DNA of 64,000 bases. Origin: Latrodectus hesperus. Taxonomy: Eukaryota > Arthropoda > Arachnida > Araneae > Theridiidae. The DNA lies in assembly GCA_037975125.1 (NCBI GenBank), contig CM075853.1, positions 52,210,458 through 52,274,457 of the forward strand. The letters are read 5' to 3'. Each line of letters opens with the position of its first letter. Within the stretch, counting starts at the first letter, position 1. The notes under the pieces are model-generated. The model worked only from the letters and a program-made list of their open reading frames with translations, searched no databases and was not told the DNA's origin. Shown in pieces: positions 24,963 to 37,619 of this stretch. The position numbers and the translations under genes are program-made.

Positions 24963-24964
<2 letters not shown>

Positions 24965-25052
<88 letters not shown>
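24965..25052. repeat. (TA)n microsatellite, about 44 units
   Basis: Uninterrupted alternation of T and A between AATTCAGACA-like and TTTCTTCGGA flanks. Confidence 0.98.
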
Positions 25053-25053
<1 letters not shown>

Positions 25054-25059
25054 CTTCGG

Positions 25060-27180
25060 ATACTCATTTAATTCCTTAACAGAACAAATAATAGTACTGT
25101 TTGAAGTAATTATTACACAGATATAGAATTTTGGTACGAAGACATTTTGAGGTAATTTAATAAGAATTTGTTGCCTTGAATTGAAGTATGGCATTAATTT
25201 CTGGTAGAAAGCTCATACTTTTAAAATTAAGTTAAGCATTTTAGTGAAATCTATGTTAAACTATTTAGAACAAAATTCTAAGTAATAAAAATCCCATGTT
25301 AAAAATAAGATAAAAGTTTCATATGAAATTTAAACAGAATTTTCATCACATTATACAGATGTTAATAAGTACATTAAAGGTAGAAAAAATAGAAAGACAA
25401 ATCATAAATGAAACCAACTAGTCAATATTTCGAAAGCTTCTTTGCACTGATATTCTTGAAGGAATTTTAGAACAGTTCTTTTTATACTCTAGAAGTAATG
25501 TGTCATCAGGTGCACTTTCCATTATTCCTTGGCAGTAGCCTTCCATAAATATCGCAATGAAATCTTTCATCTTGTTTCTCAGTATTGTCTCTTAAATTTT
25601 CGAGAAAACTGATCAAGTGGGTTTGACTTAAATACTATGTAACTCCCAAGGGGTTTAAAACTGTAAAACATCTATTTTGTCAATTAAGTATAATTTTTAA
25701 TTATGCGTTTATTTGGGAAATTTCCAACGCCTTCAATGGATGAAGTTATTGGCTTAACTACTTTCTCTCTCATTAATCGAGTTTACAAAGGCAGGATCAT
25801 TCAAAAGCTGTTTTACTTGTGAGCCGTAAAATATTCCAGTTTCAATATTACTAATATTGAATTGAAACACTTTTTTTCTATGATTATCTATGATTACAAA
25901 ACATGTTACATTCCTGAGAAAAGTCTTTTATACTGGTTCATAAGGTCTAGCTCGATATTAAGGAGAAAAAAAATGATTTTTGCATCAAAAAAGTCGTTTA
26001 AGATTCGATATTGTTGCTGGTATTTTAAAGTTCATGTTTTCCGGGCAAAACGTTAGGAGCCAGAAAATCCATGCACTAAAAGTCATGCATGTCAAATTAC
26101 TAGGAAGCAAATAATTAGTAAACTCTTAAAATATTGTTTCTGAATTAACGATTGAATAGTAATAATGTAAGCAAAAGAAGTGATGCCAATATTTATTAAT
26201 GATTTATAAACATTGGAAATGGTTTCCCGCTCTTATCACAGTTCTCAACATAACGACTAAATTGCTTTGTAAATTTCTAGTCTCAAATGTTATAATTACA
26301 CAAATTTTTGAAACTATCAATTTACAAAGGTTGACTTTAGTAAACGAAAGTAATGTTTTCTGTTGAACAATAATATAAAAGAATTCGCTTTTTTAAATAC
26401 ATCAGATGCCAAATATTAATTATATTTGATGATGTACACGAATTCAAATAAATTACTCTATATTTACATTTTATAAACATAAAAATTTTTCTTCTTTTAA
26501 CCGTGGTATGAAATATATATAATATTTACAATGTGTCCATGAATTTTTTACCAGTAATAAAATAATTTCATTGTTTGTGACAATTATAATAGTTTCTATA
26601 TTTTTAAGAATTACACAAATATTTTTAAAGAGAAATATATATTAATTATAAGTCAATTATATAAGAATAAAAAACAATAATATTACAATTCATTATATCA
26701 TAAACAGTAAAAATGTAAGTGAAATGAATTTTAAAACTTTGCTTTTGTATTGTCTACTTTTACCAAAATAAACAGAGAACGCAAACATATTTTTACAATG
26801 ATATAAAAAAATTTGCAATTTAAATTTTTCTGCAAAAATTGTACGTAATTTTGTTCTGCAAAATAAAATTCAATTGAGTTTGTAATTTGAATTATCATGT
26901 GAATATAAATTAATTTAGATGAGGGATATTTAGAACAAATCGACTTATTAATTACAAAAAAATTTTTTGTTCATAAATAAATACAAAAAGAATAAAAGTA
27001 GGCACAACATTTATCGATTGTTCGTAAAAAATTAATTTTAGATTGCTATTCTAACTGCAATCAACAACCCCTACAAAGTAAATTGCGCTAGTATAAAAAC
27101 TCTCATTATTTTATATATGCAATATCTCCGTCAAATTTTTCAATTTGTCACTCAGAATTCGGTCCACACATTAACAGAAT
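25060..27180. other. AT-rich stretch, nothing recognised
   Basis: The plus frame at 25862-26056 has no motif. A loose inverted pair (ACATCAGATG near 26401 with TTGATGATGT near 26427) is too imperfect to call. Confidence 0.5.
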
Positions 27181-27440
27181 AAATTTTCTCCTCAATCTCT
27201 TGTTTCCACATTAAAGGGGCATTAAATAAACTAGCCAATCAGATAACGTTCGATGACGTGGAATCATTTGAAACGATGTAGCCAATTAAGTCGTCTATTA
27301 AACAATCAACGCTAAATATGCGCCATTTCCATTTATGAAAGAAACGAGGAAGGGAGGGGGGAACAAGAGTGAGAACACGACTCTAAGCAAAATCAGAGGC
27401 AGCATTCCTTACAGCCATAATTCATTCCTTTTAATGAAAG
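27180..27440. promoter_or_regulatory. Small G+C-richer island
   Basis: Contains GATAACGTTCGATGACGTGG and GGAAGGGAGGGGGGAAC. It is short and non-coding, and similar in character to the other islands. Confidence 0.25.
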
Positions 27441-28189
27441 TATTTTAGTTAAGTAGGGTGAAGATTTATGTTCATAACGCAAGATTTAATGCACTATTTT
27501 CCAGGCATTATGACACAATCTTAAGCTTTAATTTTCGTAATATAAATAAGCAACTTTTTCCTTGAAATGGAGTAATTAATTGAATAATTTCATTCGCGCA
27601 GTAATTTTTGGGAGAAAGAGAATTATCACTAAGTTATTAAAAAAAATAATGGTTATATTTTGTGATATTATTTTTATAATAATAGAATTTTACAGTTGTA
27701 AGTATAAATAGATACATATCATTAAATGTTTTAATAGAAATTTTGTACATTTATTGCTATTATGTGCTAAATCAATGTTTAAAACTTAAAAAAAAAGATT
27801 ATTTACATTTTTAAAGTTTAGAATATCTAAAAGCAAAAACACAAAAACTATTTTCAAATATTATTGACTGAAAATACTTTTTTCAATTAAAATTTTATTT
27901 ACCTCACAACAGATTATTTATTGTATTAATTTCTTCTCTTAAAATAGAATATTTTTTTTAGTGTCATCATATTCACGAATAATACCATTCAACAAAACTA
28001 AATTTTATTCCCTATAATCGATGAAATTCACTACACAAAATTAAGCCTAAGTTAACACCAAACGAAAAAAAAGAAATCGTCTGAAAATACTCCAATTATC
28101 GCAATAAAATAAAAAGAAACGTACAACTCTTTGTTTGATTAAATACTTGCAAAGTATTAAAGTTCTTTCAGCGAAGGAAACACTCTTGG

Positions 28190-28720
28190 AAACCATTTTT
28201 TGTATACTTCTTGAGAAGCAAAGCGAAAAACGATGATCCTTTAATCAGATCATTATCAGTGCCGTCAAAGTGAAGTGAAAACAAAATCTCCGCTGAATCC
28301 AACTTAAGCCTACATCGGGATAGGTAAGGAGGTAAGCGGCCATTACAATGTGCGGAAACGGTTCGCTAAACTTTGTTAATTTAACTGGCAGCACTTTTTA
28401 GTCGGTCCAAACTTTTTTCCCTTCCTTTTCCTAGTTCCATCTTCTTTTTTTATATAACCATTAATTAAGTACGAGGCAATTAAAAACATGTATCGTCGGA
28501 AGTTCGGAAAAGGGTTTTCTTTAATGAGTTTTCCCGTCTCATCGGCAGGGCAGCAGAGCGATCACGGCACCGATAATATACGCCCGATTACACAGGGCAA
28601 AATTTGGGGGTGGTGGTACAAACTGCCTGCTTCGCATACCCAGACGCTGCAGTAATTTGCTATTGTAAGAGTTACGCAACCAACAGATAAGACATTGGAG
28701 ATATAAAAATATGGGAAGCG
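28190..28720. promoter_or_regulatory. G+C-richer island, candidate conserved non-coding element
   Basis: Includes TTTTTTCCCTTCCTTTTCC near 28410 and a richer core near 28530-28640 (CGATAATATACGCCCG, GGGGGTGGTGG). The minus frame at 28539-28754 has no recognisable motif. Confidence 0.3.
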
Positions 28721-28729
28721 ACGTTAATT

Positions 28730-30630
28730 GAAGTTCAACATATATTCTGTTCAATTAAGTAGCAAAATCGGGATAAATCAAAAAAAGCAAACTTGATTTA
28801 TTAATTTCGTTACATTTTTATACAAGATCAGAACTTAGATCACTCTTTTTTTACATTTACTTTCAAACGAATTTTTTTCTCAAAGTAAAAAAAAATTTAA
28901 ACCTTTTTTTATGAATTTTAAACCATTCTTTTTTTTTAAATTACTTACTACTACTAAACGTATAAAACAATTACAATTTAAAAAGGAAATTTCTATATCA
29001 AGTAAAAACTACAATAAGATAAAGGGCTACTTTAAAAATATCACATTTTATGTGAAATATATTAGAGTTATGAAAATGCATAATAATTTGTTTTTAAAAT
29101 TAATAAAAAATACAGTGGAACTACATAATTGCTTTATTTACGCGAGGAGCTATGTTATGTCGAAAAAGCAATGCATTTTTCCCGTTACAAAAGCTGCTTT
29201 CGGTATAGAAATGATAATTCACATTAACTTGAATGACTTCTAATTCATTGGTATAATCGGTAACTAAGAGATAACCCTTTGTATCTTGAAGACATAAATG
29301 AAAAATTGCAATTTTATAGGAAATGATTTGACCATTACAAGGTTGATTATAAAAATTTTGAACACAGACTTTTGACTTGAAATTAAAGAATGATGAAAAC
29401 GACATTGACAGAGTGTAACCACTATCAGCTGTTGATAACATTTCTTGATATAGATATACACACATTTAATAAATATCATTATTTCCAACCAATCACTAGA
29501 AAACATTAACATTTAGATTGTAAAATAAATTCTATTATCCGATTAAGTAAGAGCTTCTCCAATTGCTCGAATGGAAAAAAATTATATATAATATGAATCT
29601 TGATGAGCAATTGGTGGGGGTTTCATAATATAATAAAATTAACCTAATCGGAAATATTAATTGAAAGTATGTGCCTATTAGCACATATTTAAAAAAAGTC
29701 TTTATAGAGACATCCCGAACAAACAAAACTGTGGTACATTTGATAGATCAGAGATTTGTATTAAGATTGAAAAAATAATCGTTGAACTTATAACATAAAA
29801 AAAAATTACCAAGAACTATCTATTGAAAATTTATGACATCAGTTAGTATCATGGTTTCAAATTAGTAAATTATAATTAAAAATTAATATGAGACAAAATG
29901 TGATCAATATAACGATTGGCTTAATTTAGGGTTAGCGTTTTTCTCATAATTTTCCACACCAAAAATATCATGGAATATGTTTAGGATGACAAGCAACAAG
30001 CAGTGGACTCAGGAATATGAAACCACGCAATGCATTTGGATTTGCAAATGAAGAAAACAAGTACATCAACAGCGAAATTCATGTATTATATGGTTCTTCT
30101 ATTTTTTGCTTTTACAATTTGAATCATAATTTGAGACATATCAAAACTATATTTAAACTAATAAAATAAGATAATAAATGATTAATATTTTTCAAAAATT
30201 AGTTTAATTAGTATAAAATAAATAAGTAAAAAGTAATAATTCCACATACCATAGTGCAAAACTTTTATACAGAATTTGAGAATTAGGTGCCGATAATTCT
30301 TAAAAATCAAGAGGGAAAGAGGCACAGACAGAAACACATAAATATTTTATTTTGATTTACTTTCAAACAATTTTATTTCGTTCATCTCTTTTAAATGATT
30401 TTTTTTTTTAAAAAAGTAATATCCGAAATAGTAATTTACAAAAATCAAATAATTGCATTTTCTATAAACCTTGTACATAAAATATTTTTTTAAAAAAAGA
30501 GTTCATTACAAAGTTTGCAATACATAATTTATTTATAATGGTTGAGACTTATATACGCATTTACCAAATCGCAAAAGAGACGTTGAATAATTTTAAAATG
30601 AAAATGAATGCACACGTTCTTCATTTCATT
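28730..30630. other. AT-rich stretch with overlapping chance-length frames on both strands
   Basis: A plus frame (28911-29243) and a minus frame (29121-29465, 114 codons) overlap. The minus one has a more balanced composition (for example STADSGYTLSMSFSSF and GYLLVTDYTNELEVIQVN). A weak acceptor (TTATCAACAG) precedes that first segment on the minus strand. I recognise no protein, and both lengths fit chance. Confidence 0.3.
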
Positions 30631-30639
30631 GTAACAAAA

Positions 30640-31230
30640 TTATTTTCTTTTTGCCTAAGGACGACGAAATGAGCAACCTTTAATGAGCAAATGCAATTTT
30701 TACCTTCGCCCCCCATGAAAACACGCGGCAGCCAAATTGCTCTTCCCCCTGAAACTTTTCGTTTTATGCAGATAACCGCAAGTTAGAAGATAAAAGCGTT
30801 AATTGCCGCTGACAAACACTGAAGCATCGGCCTGTGCATAGATTTCTGCAACCTGTCAGGAGAAGGGGGTGGGCAAGAGCAGGGGGTAGGTCAGAATGTT
30901 AAAATATTTTTGAAGGAACGGGAGAAGTAAAATAGAGCGAAGGAGAGAGAAACAAGAGAGGAATGTGTTTCCTATCGAAAACCTCATTTCCGTCGTTCTG
31001 ATCGAAGTCCCCGAGCATCTCGATGCGAAATTCGAATGTCCCTGGAACATTTTGGGAGAAAGTTTATGTAGCTTTGTTTCTTTTTCCCGTTCCATATGAA
31101 GGGGATAGGAAGTGAAGACGCTGGCAGGCAACTGTTTCACAGACAGTTAACGCGCCAGATTGGAATTCTAATGTTTCGATTGCTGCATTTTCCCTTTCAT
31201 ACAACTTCATTAACAAGGAAAATATCTGGT
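30640..31230. promoter_or_regulatory. G+C-richer island, candidate conserved non-coding element
   Basis: A dense non-repetitive segment with ACACGCGGCAGCC near 30721, CCCCGAGCATCTCGATGCG near 31010, and TTTTTCCCGTTCC near 31081. Open minus frames over it have no motif. Interpretation as regulatory is inference. Confidence 0.3.
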
Positions 31231-31239
31231 ATAAAGATG

Positions 31240-32320
31240 TAATCATAAGGCAGTTTCTTATTTGGTATTTAGGTAATTTAACATAGACACTCTTTTTTTT
31301 AACGTTTCTTTATCCTTAACATAATATAACGGCATTTAACTATCACCGCAGTTACTGTCGTCTGAAGCAATTTTGAAAACGTTAGGGATAATTGCTAACT
31401 TATTAAGAGGTAAATGAAACTAATAATAGGACGCTTTATATTATATGAAGTCACAATTACTGTAATAATTTTTAAGCAATATTTCAGATTAAACACTTAT
31501 AATAGTACACATTTATGTTCTATTTGGAAATAATTCATTTTAAAATTCAACATATCAATTTTTCTTTCCACATGTAATTAGTTTCAATATTATATAGATA
31601 TATGATATTGACCTACTGATACCCCTAACTACATTTGGAAGGACAAATAGATAATGTTGAATTTTAAATTAAGTTTAAAGAATTTAACATCACTCAAGAG
31701 ATTTAAAAATAGAATTATATTGTTAAATAAGTTAAGAAATAAATATTATGCTATTCACCAGACTTAGAGATATCTTCGAAAAGAAAACTAGACGCGTTAC
31801 AAATAGTAATTAAAAAGTTATAATCACATTCATTTTTTTAAACAAGAAATATAATTTTATAAAAGGCGCAAAAAATGTCTTAATTATTTTATAATAAAAA
31901 TGACATATCGAAAATAATTTTTCTACTGCATATAGATTAACAAGAGAAATTAAATAGTTCCATATTTCATCACAGTCTTCCTGAAATCACGGTTAAAAAA
32001 CAGCATATGTCTTAATGTTTTCTATTTGGTATCTACAAAATAAGTTCTACAAATTTTAACTCTAATTTCATGTAAAAAAATGTCATTAGTGTGAACACTT
32101 ATCTGAATATATCTTGCTAGAAATTATGCGTTATAATAATTAGTTTATCCATTTAAAGAATTAGCTTTTAAAAAATAAAAGTGAACAGAATTACATTTTT
32201 CATAATATGATAAGGTAAGAGATATATATCTTGCTATATATAATAAGACAACTTTCCAATTGCTCTCCCTTAGTACCAAGCATCATGATATTCATCTTAG
32301 AAATAAAGAAAAAAACATAA
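31240..32320. other. AT-rich stretch, nothing recognised
   Basis: No feature is visible up to the start of the retrotransposon fragment. Confidence 0.5.
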
Positions 32321-32331
32321 AAAGAACAAAT

Positions 32332-33242
32332 GATATTATTTACTTGGATATTCACTTAAACTCAAAATTGACTTGAAAGAAACAAATTGACACAGCAATT
32401 GATAGAGGAAGTTTGAAATCTAAACTAATTAAGTGCTTGTCTGGCATCACTTGGAGCTCTACACAAGATGTACTATGCACAGCATATAAAAGTTATGTTC
32501 GTCCCACTGTTAAATATGGAAATGAGGTCTTAATTACTACGTCGGATTCTAATAGATGCAAACTTGATGTTTTCCAGAACAGCATGCTGCGTCTAATCGC
32601 TGGAAGAGCTAAATACACTCCTACAGTTGCCATGGAACTGCAGACTAAATTGGAACACTTGGGTGATAGATGTGATACAAATGCTATGATTCTTGTTGAA
32701 AGAATCTTTAGAAGAAAGAGAAATTTTCTACGAAATTACAGCCCATCGGTTGAAAGATTAAAACCCCATAAATTATTTCTTTCAACTATTAATGACCTCT
32801 ATGACACTTATGATATTCCTACCCTAGATTACCAGGTTTTTCCAGAGGAATGGAATCTTGTTGTGGATCTAGATAGGTTGGAGGTACATCTAGATCTTGT
32901 TTGGAGAGTTAAAAAAAAAACAGTACTCACTACAGAGTGAGTTGAAAAGTGTGGCTACAATTCATAACAGATACCCTTCTGAGGATTGGCACCATATTTT
33001 CGCAGATGGCATGGAATAGGTGTAATGGACTCTGCTCGTTGTCCATTGTGCAATCATGGTGATATGGATGCCGCGTACTTCAATAGCTGCCCTGAAGTTT
33101 TAAAGTTTATGACAACTCTTTTGAGGCTAATAATGGACTTTCCTCTTGCTTTTATACTTGTTCATCTTTTCATTGGGGTGCTCGTCGATTAATGGCGAAG
33201 ATGCCGAGTACGAACGTAGGATTAAAAGATTTTTTTTCATAA
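32332..33242 (+). pseudogene. Jockey-like non-LTR retrotransposon, ORF2 3' end, broken
   Basis: This is the C-terminal part of a reverse transcriptase/RNase H polyprotein that copies element RNA into DNA at nicked target sites. Reading starts at YLDIHLNSKLT (32341 on) with a TGA at 32374-32376 where Trp is expected. It then continues through KCLSGITWSSTQDVL and YKSYVRPTVKYGNEVL (32485 on), typical of the RT thumb region. A run of ten A at 32911-32920 shifts the frame; the next frame gives RYPSEDWHHIFADG (32969 on), the start of the RNase H domain. The RNase H core is then missing and the sequence jumps to GIGVMDSARCPLC...SCP, the terminal zinc-knuckle (Cys codons 33040, 33049, 33088); its His position is Tyr. 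A third frame ends with RRLMAKMPSTNVG and a stop at 33240-33242. Not functional. Confidence 0.85.
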
Positions 33243-33300
33243 TATTCGAATTGAAGACAAAAATTGAATAAGAAGGCAAATTGCATTTCAATCAATTTAA

Positions 33301-33334
33301 ATTCAAACAGGTAACACAGGTATTCAAACAGGTA
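33301..33334. repeat. Short direct repeat
   Basis: ATTCAAACAGGTA occurs at 33301 and again at 33321, just before the palindrome that follows the retrotransposon fragment. Confidence 0.7.
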
Positions 33335-33349
33335 TTTTGTTGAACAAAC

Positions 33350-33359
33350 AAGGATACAG

Positions 33360-33393
<34 letters not shown>

Positions 33394-33403
33394 CTGTATC
33401 CTT
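33350..33403. repeat. Perfect 54-bp palindrome built on (TA)n
   Basis: AAGGATACAGT on the left and ACTGTATCCTT on the right flank an uninterrupted TA tract (about 16 units), so the whole segment is self-complementary. Unlike the other TA tracts here, its unique flanks are also mirrored. That suggests an inverted duplication around a TA tract or the fused ends of a small element. Confidence 0.9.
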
Positions 33404-33409
33404 AGCACA

Positions 33410-34520
33410 TTCTGGAGCACAACAATTGAAAGACTTTGTGTGATTCACAGCATCCTTCTGCATTTCGTTTGTATATAGAAATCAAATTTTAATATATAAG
33501 AAATGTTTCAATTTTATAATTTAGATTTTAGCAAACATTTTAAAATTTATTTAGAATTGAAAGTATTTACTAGCATACTGATAAAATACAATTGATTGCA
33601 AATGAAATAAAATACAATGTAATTGATTGCAAAATATTTCTACAAGCAGATAATAGTCCTTATAATGTTCGATATTATCAAATCAATTCAAGAAAGTGAT
33701 ACTAGTTGAAAACAAATGGTAGACAAGATAACTAATGAGATAAACCTGCAATTATTAATATACAAGGAGTAATTCTTGAATTCTGAACTATCTATAAGAA
33801 ACTTGTGAGATATTTTGAATAATAGGAAATATTTTAAAGAATCAAATTAATTTTCTTATTTGGAGTACACAAAATTTGACATTATATATATTAAGTTATT
33901 AAAAAATCTATCCTTTTCAAGACTGGTTCATTAGTTTTTTTTAAAAAAAGTACGACTTGACTTTTAACCATTTTTTGTTTCACTGAAATCAAGATGCAAA
34001 AAATTTCAATGCATACTAAAAGAAAACTTGAGTCACGGGATATTCATTCAATTTGTTATACTTTTTAGTGATATTTAAAATAAATCTCATGAAATAAAGG
34101 GAAAATATCATTATTAAGAATAAAACATTTAAGAATGAATTATAAGAGTAGTTTAAAAACATTTTGTTGAACAAACAAAATATTTCTGTTATGAATATCA
34201 CGTAAAAATTTAGGAGTACAGTAATTGGAATCTAAATAAAGTAGTTTATACTTTTGAAAATTTTATTGATAAAAAATAAAAAACTTTCCGTTTTATTGGT
34301 ATTATCATAGTTCATAGAAGAAAACTATTGTAATGCCAATAATACAAGATGTTACAATAGTTACAAATCAATTATAGTTTAGTTTTAATAAAAGTTACCC
34401 TTCTCCAATGCAAAACTCTTACTTCCTCCTTAAAAGAACATTTGCATTTTGAATATATATAAGTAGAATCCAATGCCCTATACAATATCGAATATTTGAG
34501 ATCGAAACAAATCCAGCAGA
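33410..34520. other. AT-rich stretch with a local duplication
   Basis: AAAATACAA followed by TTGATTGCAAA occurs twice within about 50 bp near 33584-33634. The rest is AT-rich and unassigned. Confidence 0.5.
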
Positions 34521-34529
34521 ACATAAAAA

Positions 34530-35050
34530 GGAAGCAATGTGGTGCGAAGGGTGATATGTGAAAGAAATTTTTTCAAATGGCAGCAATAACAGTTCGCGAT
34601 TTCTACTTAAAGGAGAATTCATTTTTACTTACATGCGACCTCTTTCGCACTTTTTCCCTTTTTCAGAGGGGAAAATATTTTCTTTAGGGAAAAATGCGCT
34701 AGGGGCCTGGCACTTTCTTCCCAAAGTTATACATGGAAGCTATGAAATGGAAGGGAGATTGCAGTAATCTTTCATAGGTTCGTTTTCGCGAAAAACTTGG
34801 CGACGTTTTTTTACTTTCGCATTTCTCATAAAAATCAAACGACCCGGATTTGTGGAGAATAAAAGGCAAACACACTATGTGTGTGAGTGGGGGTTACGTT
34901 ATTTTATAATGGCGGAACATGAAAGCGGCCACGCTTACCTAAAATTGGATATCAAAATTCGAGTCCAAAGCGCGGAACGTAAAAATAGAGCAACGTGATT
35001 ATTTATACCGCTTCTCTAATCTCAAACTAGCTATTTCTTCACGCGTTAAC
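34530..35050. promoter_or_regulatory. G+C-richer island with mirrored AGGGAAAA words
   Basis: TTTTTCCCTTTTTCAGAGG and AGGGGAAAATATTTTC lie together at about 34649-34682, with a further AGGGAAAAATGCG at about 34686. Downstream is GGCGGAACATGAAAGCGGCC near 34910. No coding pattern. A candidate regulatory element on motif content only. Confidence 0.3.
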
Positions 35051-35059
35051 GATACACTT

Positions 35060-36880
35060 TGAAAAAAAGTGCAAGAGAAATTTTGTTGACTTTTGTAAGG
35101 TATTTGAAATGGATATGTGCCTACAAAATAAAAATAAATAGGGGTAAAGAAAATGGTATTTTATTACAATATTTCTTGTAAGTAGAAATACCGTAATAAA
35201 ATGAATTATAAGCCCATGAAAAATGAGGCATAAAACCAAATGTTATAATATATAGGAATTAAAGTAAAAATTAACAATCATAAGCAAAAAATATTTTTCT
35301 ATATTCTAATCTGATTTCATTCAAAAATTAGCTTTCAAAATTTACAATTTTTATAAATTGTTTTAGCCAACATAAAAAAAAATTATTAGAATTTAAAATT
35401 TACAAAACATTACAGCCATCAATGTTAAAACTATCATCAATTTTCATACTTTCTTACTTTGCATTAATTAAAATCATAAGCAATCTATAAACTCAGACAA
35501 ATTTGGTTCAAGTGAAAACACATTACTCTGTTCATATAAATACAATAAGCAATTAAAATGTTTCAATTATTTATGATGATGTTACTTCAAAAATGAAGAA
35601 ATTAGTTATTCTGCAGTTTATCTGGTAATGTGTAGATCAAAAAGAATGATTTGTTAAAGTACAGAATATTGTGTCATTTTCCATATTAAATACATAATTA
35701 GCAAATTACCTAGGTGATATACACATTACCAGCATCATCTACAATAATCACTCGTTAAAATAAATATAAGATGTTTGTGCCGAGAAAAAACAGCAACATT
35801 TCTGTACGTTCAAGTCAGCGTAATGTTACTTATTTATCGATATCTATGTAGTTATTATTATTTATCGATATTATTATCGAGATTATCGATATCAGAACTT
35901 AATAAAATCAAACAACTGTTAGTTTAATTGATAGTATCAATAATCGATCAGTTTAAAACTATAATACGCAGAATCAAGTGGTTTTAAATATTGCAATCAA
36001 ATAAACTTAAAAAATATATTGTTTATTTTCCGGTATCATTTTGTACTTCACATTTTCATGAAGGAAATCAATTTGTCTGTAGATTAGCTAAACAATGTGT
36101 AAGTTAACGGTTTTTAAAATTTAAGGTTAATGAAGACACTCGCTTTCTTCTGGATTTAAAAAAAAAAAAAAAAAAAAAAAAACGCTTTTACTGATTCAGA
36201 ACAGTCATTAGTCAAAATAAACCAGGTAAAATATCTTATTTACATTAGGATATTTAATATAAGGAATCAAAATCAGTGTTTAAAACATCAACAAGAAATT
36301 TCGTAAATATTTTTAATAAAACAAATAAAGTAAGTAAACAGTTTTAGATTAGATTTAATTCCTATACGGAATAAGTAAGCTCTGTAGAGTTTTCTCCCCT
36401 GCATTCAACTGATTGATGCCGGAAAAAAGTTTTACAGATAACATAAATGAGAATTTTACATGTTTGTTTTTCTTCCGGCAGCTTAACCAATGATTTTAGA
36501 AATCAACTTAACTATCTATCAGTAAGCTGAAATCTCATTTCAGCACTGCCGTTCAGCAATATAATTACATTGTTGCACATTCTAACAAATAACTTAAATT
36601 TTTAGTTGTTTTAAACATTAATTTCATGTTTTTTAAAAAGGGTAAGACTTTTTTTGATCAAACACATCATTATTTTAGAGAATTTTCTTTAGTAAATATA
36701 CATACGAATTTCGACTTAAGATTTAAGCGAAATATAAGCTTGCCCGTTTAAACTCAAATGAATTCCAGCAATATTGTTTCGATTAAAATAATTCCAAACC
36801 ATTTTTCACTTCAGAGGTATTAAAAAAAAGTCTAAACACCATTGTAATTAACTCTTCACAATCTCATACCATTTTCTGGA
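35060..36880. other. AT-rich stretch with a TATCGATA cluster and an A25 run
   Basis: Contains the palindrome cluster listed separately and A25 at 36158-36182. A GCCGGAA/TTCCGGC inverted pair lies about 55 bp apart near 36418-36479. Nothing else is recognised. Confidence 0.5.
35835..35891. promoter_or_regulatory. Cluster of three TATCGATA palindromes
   Basis: Exact TATCGATA sits at 35835-35842, 35863-35870 and 35884-35891, with a near-match (TTATCGAG) at 35875. TATCGATA is the known binding word of the Drosophila factor DREF. Whether that applies in this organism is inference. AT-rich simple sequence could also produce it. Confidence 0.35.
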
Positions 36881-36889
36881 AGAAATTCT

Positions 36890-37610
36890 CCATTAATCCT
36901 TTAAGCCGGCAAGCAATCAAGCTTCTCAAACGTGGCCTTTAAAAAAAAAGGTGGGGGAGAGATGGGTAAAAGTTGGAATGTGTTTCCGATCGTTCCGAAT
37001 AAATCTAGGGATTCTCCTCTCACCTTCCGGACGATATCTTAATGAACAACAGGAAAAAAAAAATACACGGGAAAAAAAAGCCCAAAATCGACAAGCAAAG
37101 GACACAAATAGTGACTTTGTTTGTGACAGGGAGTCGTAAAAGAACGAACACAGGTTATTGAGTAAAGCGGCATCATAAATCTCAATTACACAAGCTTAAT
37201 CTCTTAAGCGCCCTCTTTCGGAAGAACCCACCCCTAGCTCCTTCTCCCTCATTACGTTTTCTCGTTTCCTATTCCAGAATTTCCCTTTTATTATTATTAT
37301 CATTATTACGATTACTTGGGATGAGGTAAAAAAAAATAGGAACGTGTCATTCCTTTATTAAAAAAGAAGCCAAATAAGGAATTGTAAGGAATGAAAAAGA
37401 AGAAGGGCTGTCCGGGGAGAAATATGTAAATTGATGCGAAGGAAAAGTAATCGCATTTCTTACCGAGAACTGTATAATAAGAAGTGACATAACAGACGTA
37501 GCACTACCCCTCCCTCCCACCTCTCGATGTCTGACAAAATCCTCGTTAAGTATTTTTTTTCGCACCTGGATAAAAATGAAGCGCAAGAAAGGTTATTTTA
37601 CTTCATAAAG
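36890..37610. promoter_or_regulatory. G+C-richer island, candidate conserved non-coding element
   Basis: Contains TTCCGATCGTTCCG and TCACCTTCCGGACGATATC near 36986-37037, a GGGAAAAAAAAGCCC block near 37070, an (ATT)n patch near 37290, and C-rich CTCCCTCCCACCTCTCG near 37511. Short frames on both strands have no motif. Confidence 0.3.
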
Positions 37611-37619
37611 CTTCAATGA

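Noticed and set aside
28911..29465. Overlapping 110- and 114-codon frames on opposite strands as a gene
   Set aside because: At this base composition a few frames over 100 codons are expected by chance; no start context, clear splice sites or family motif supports either.
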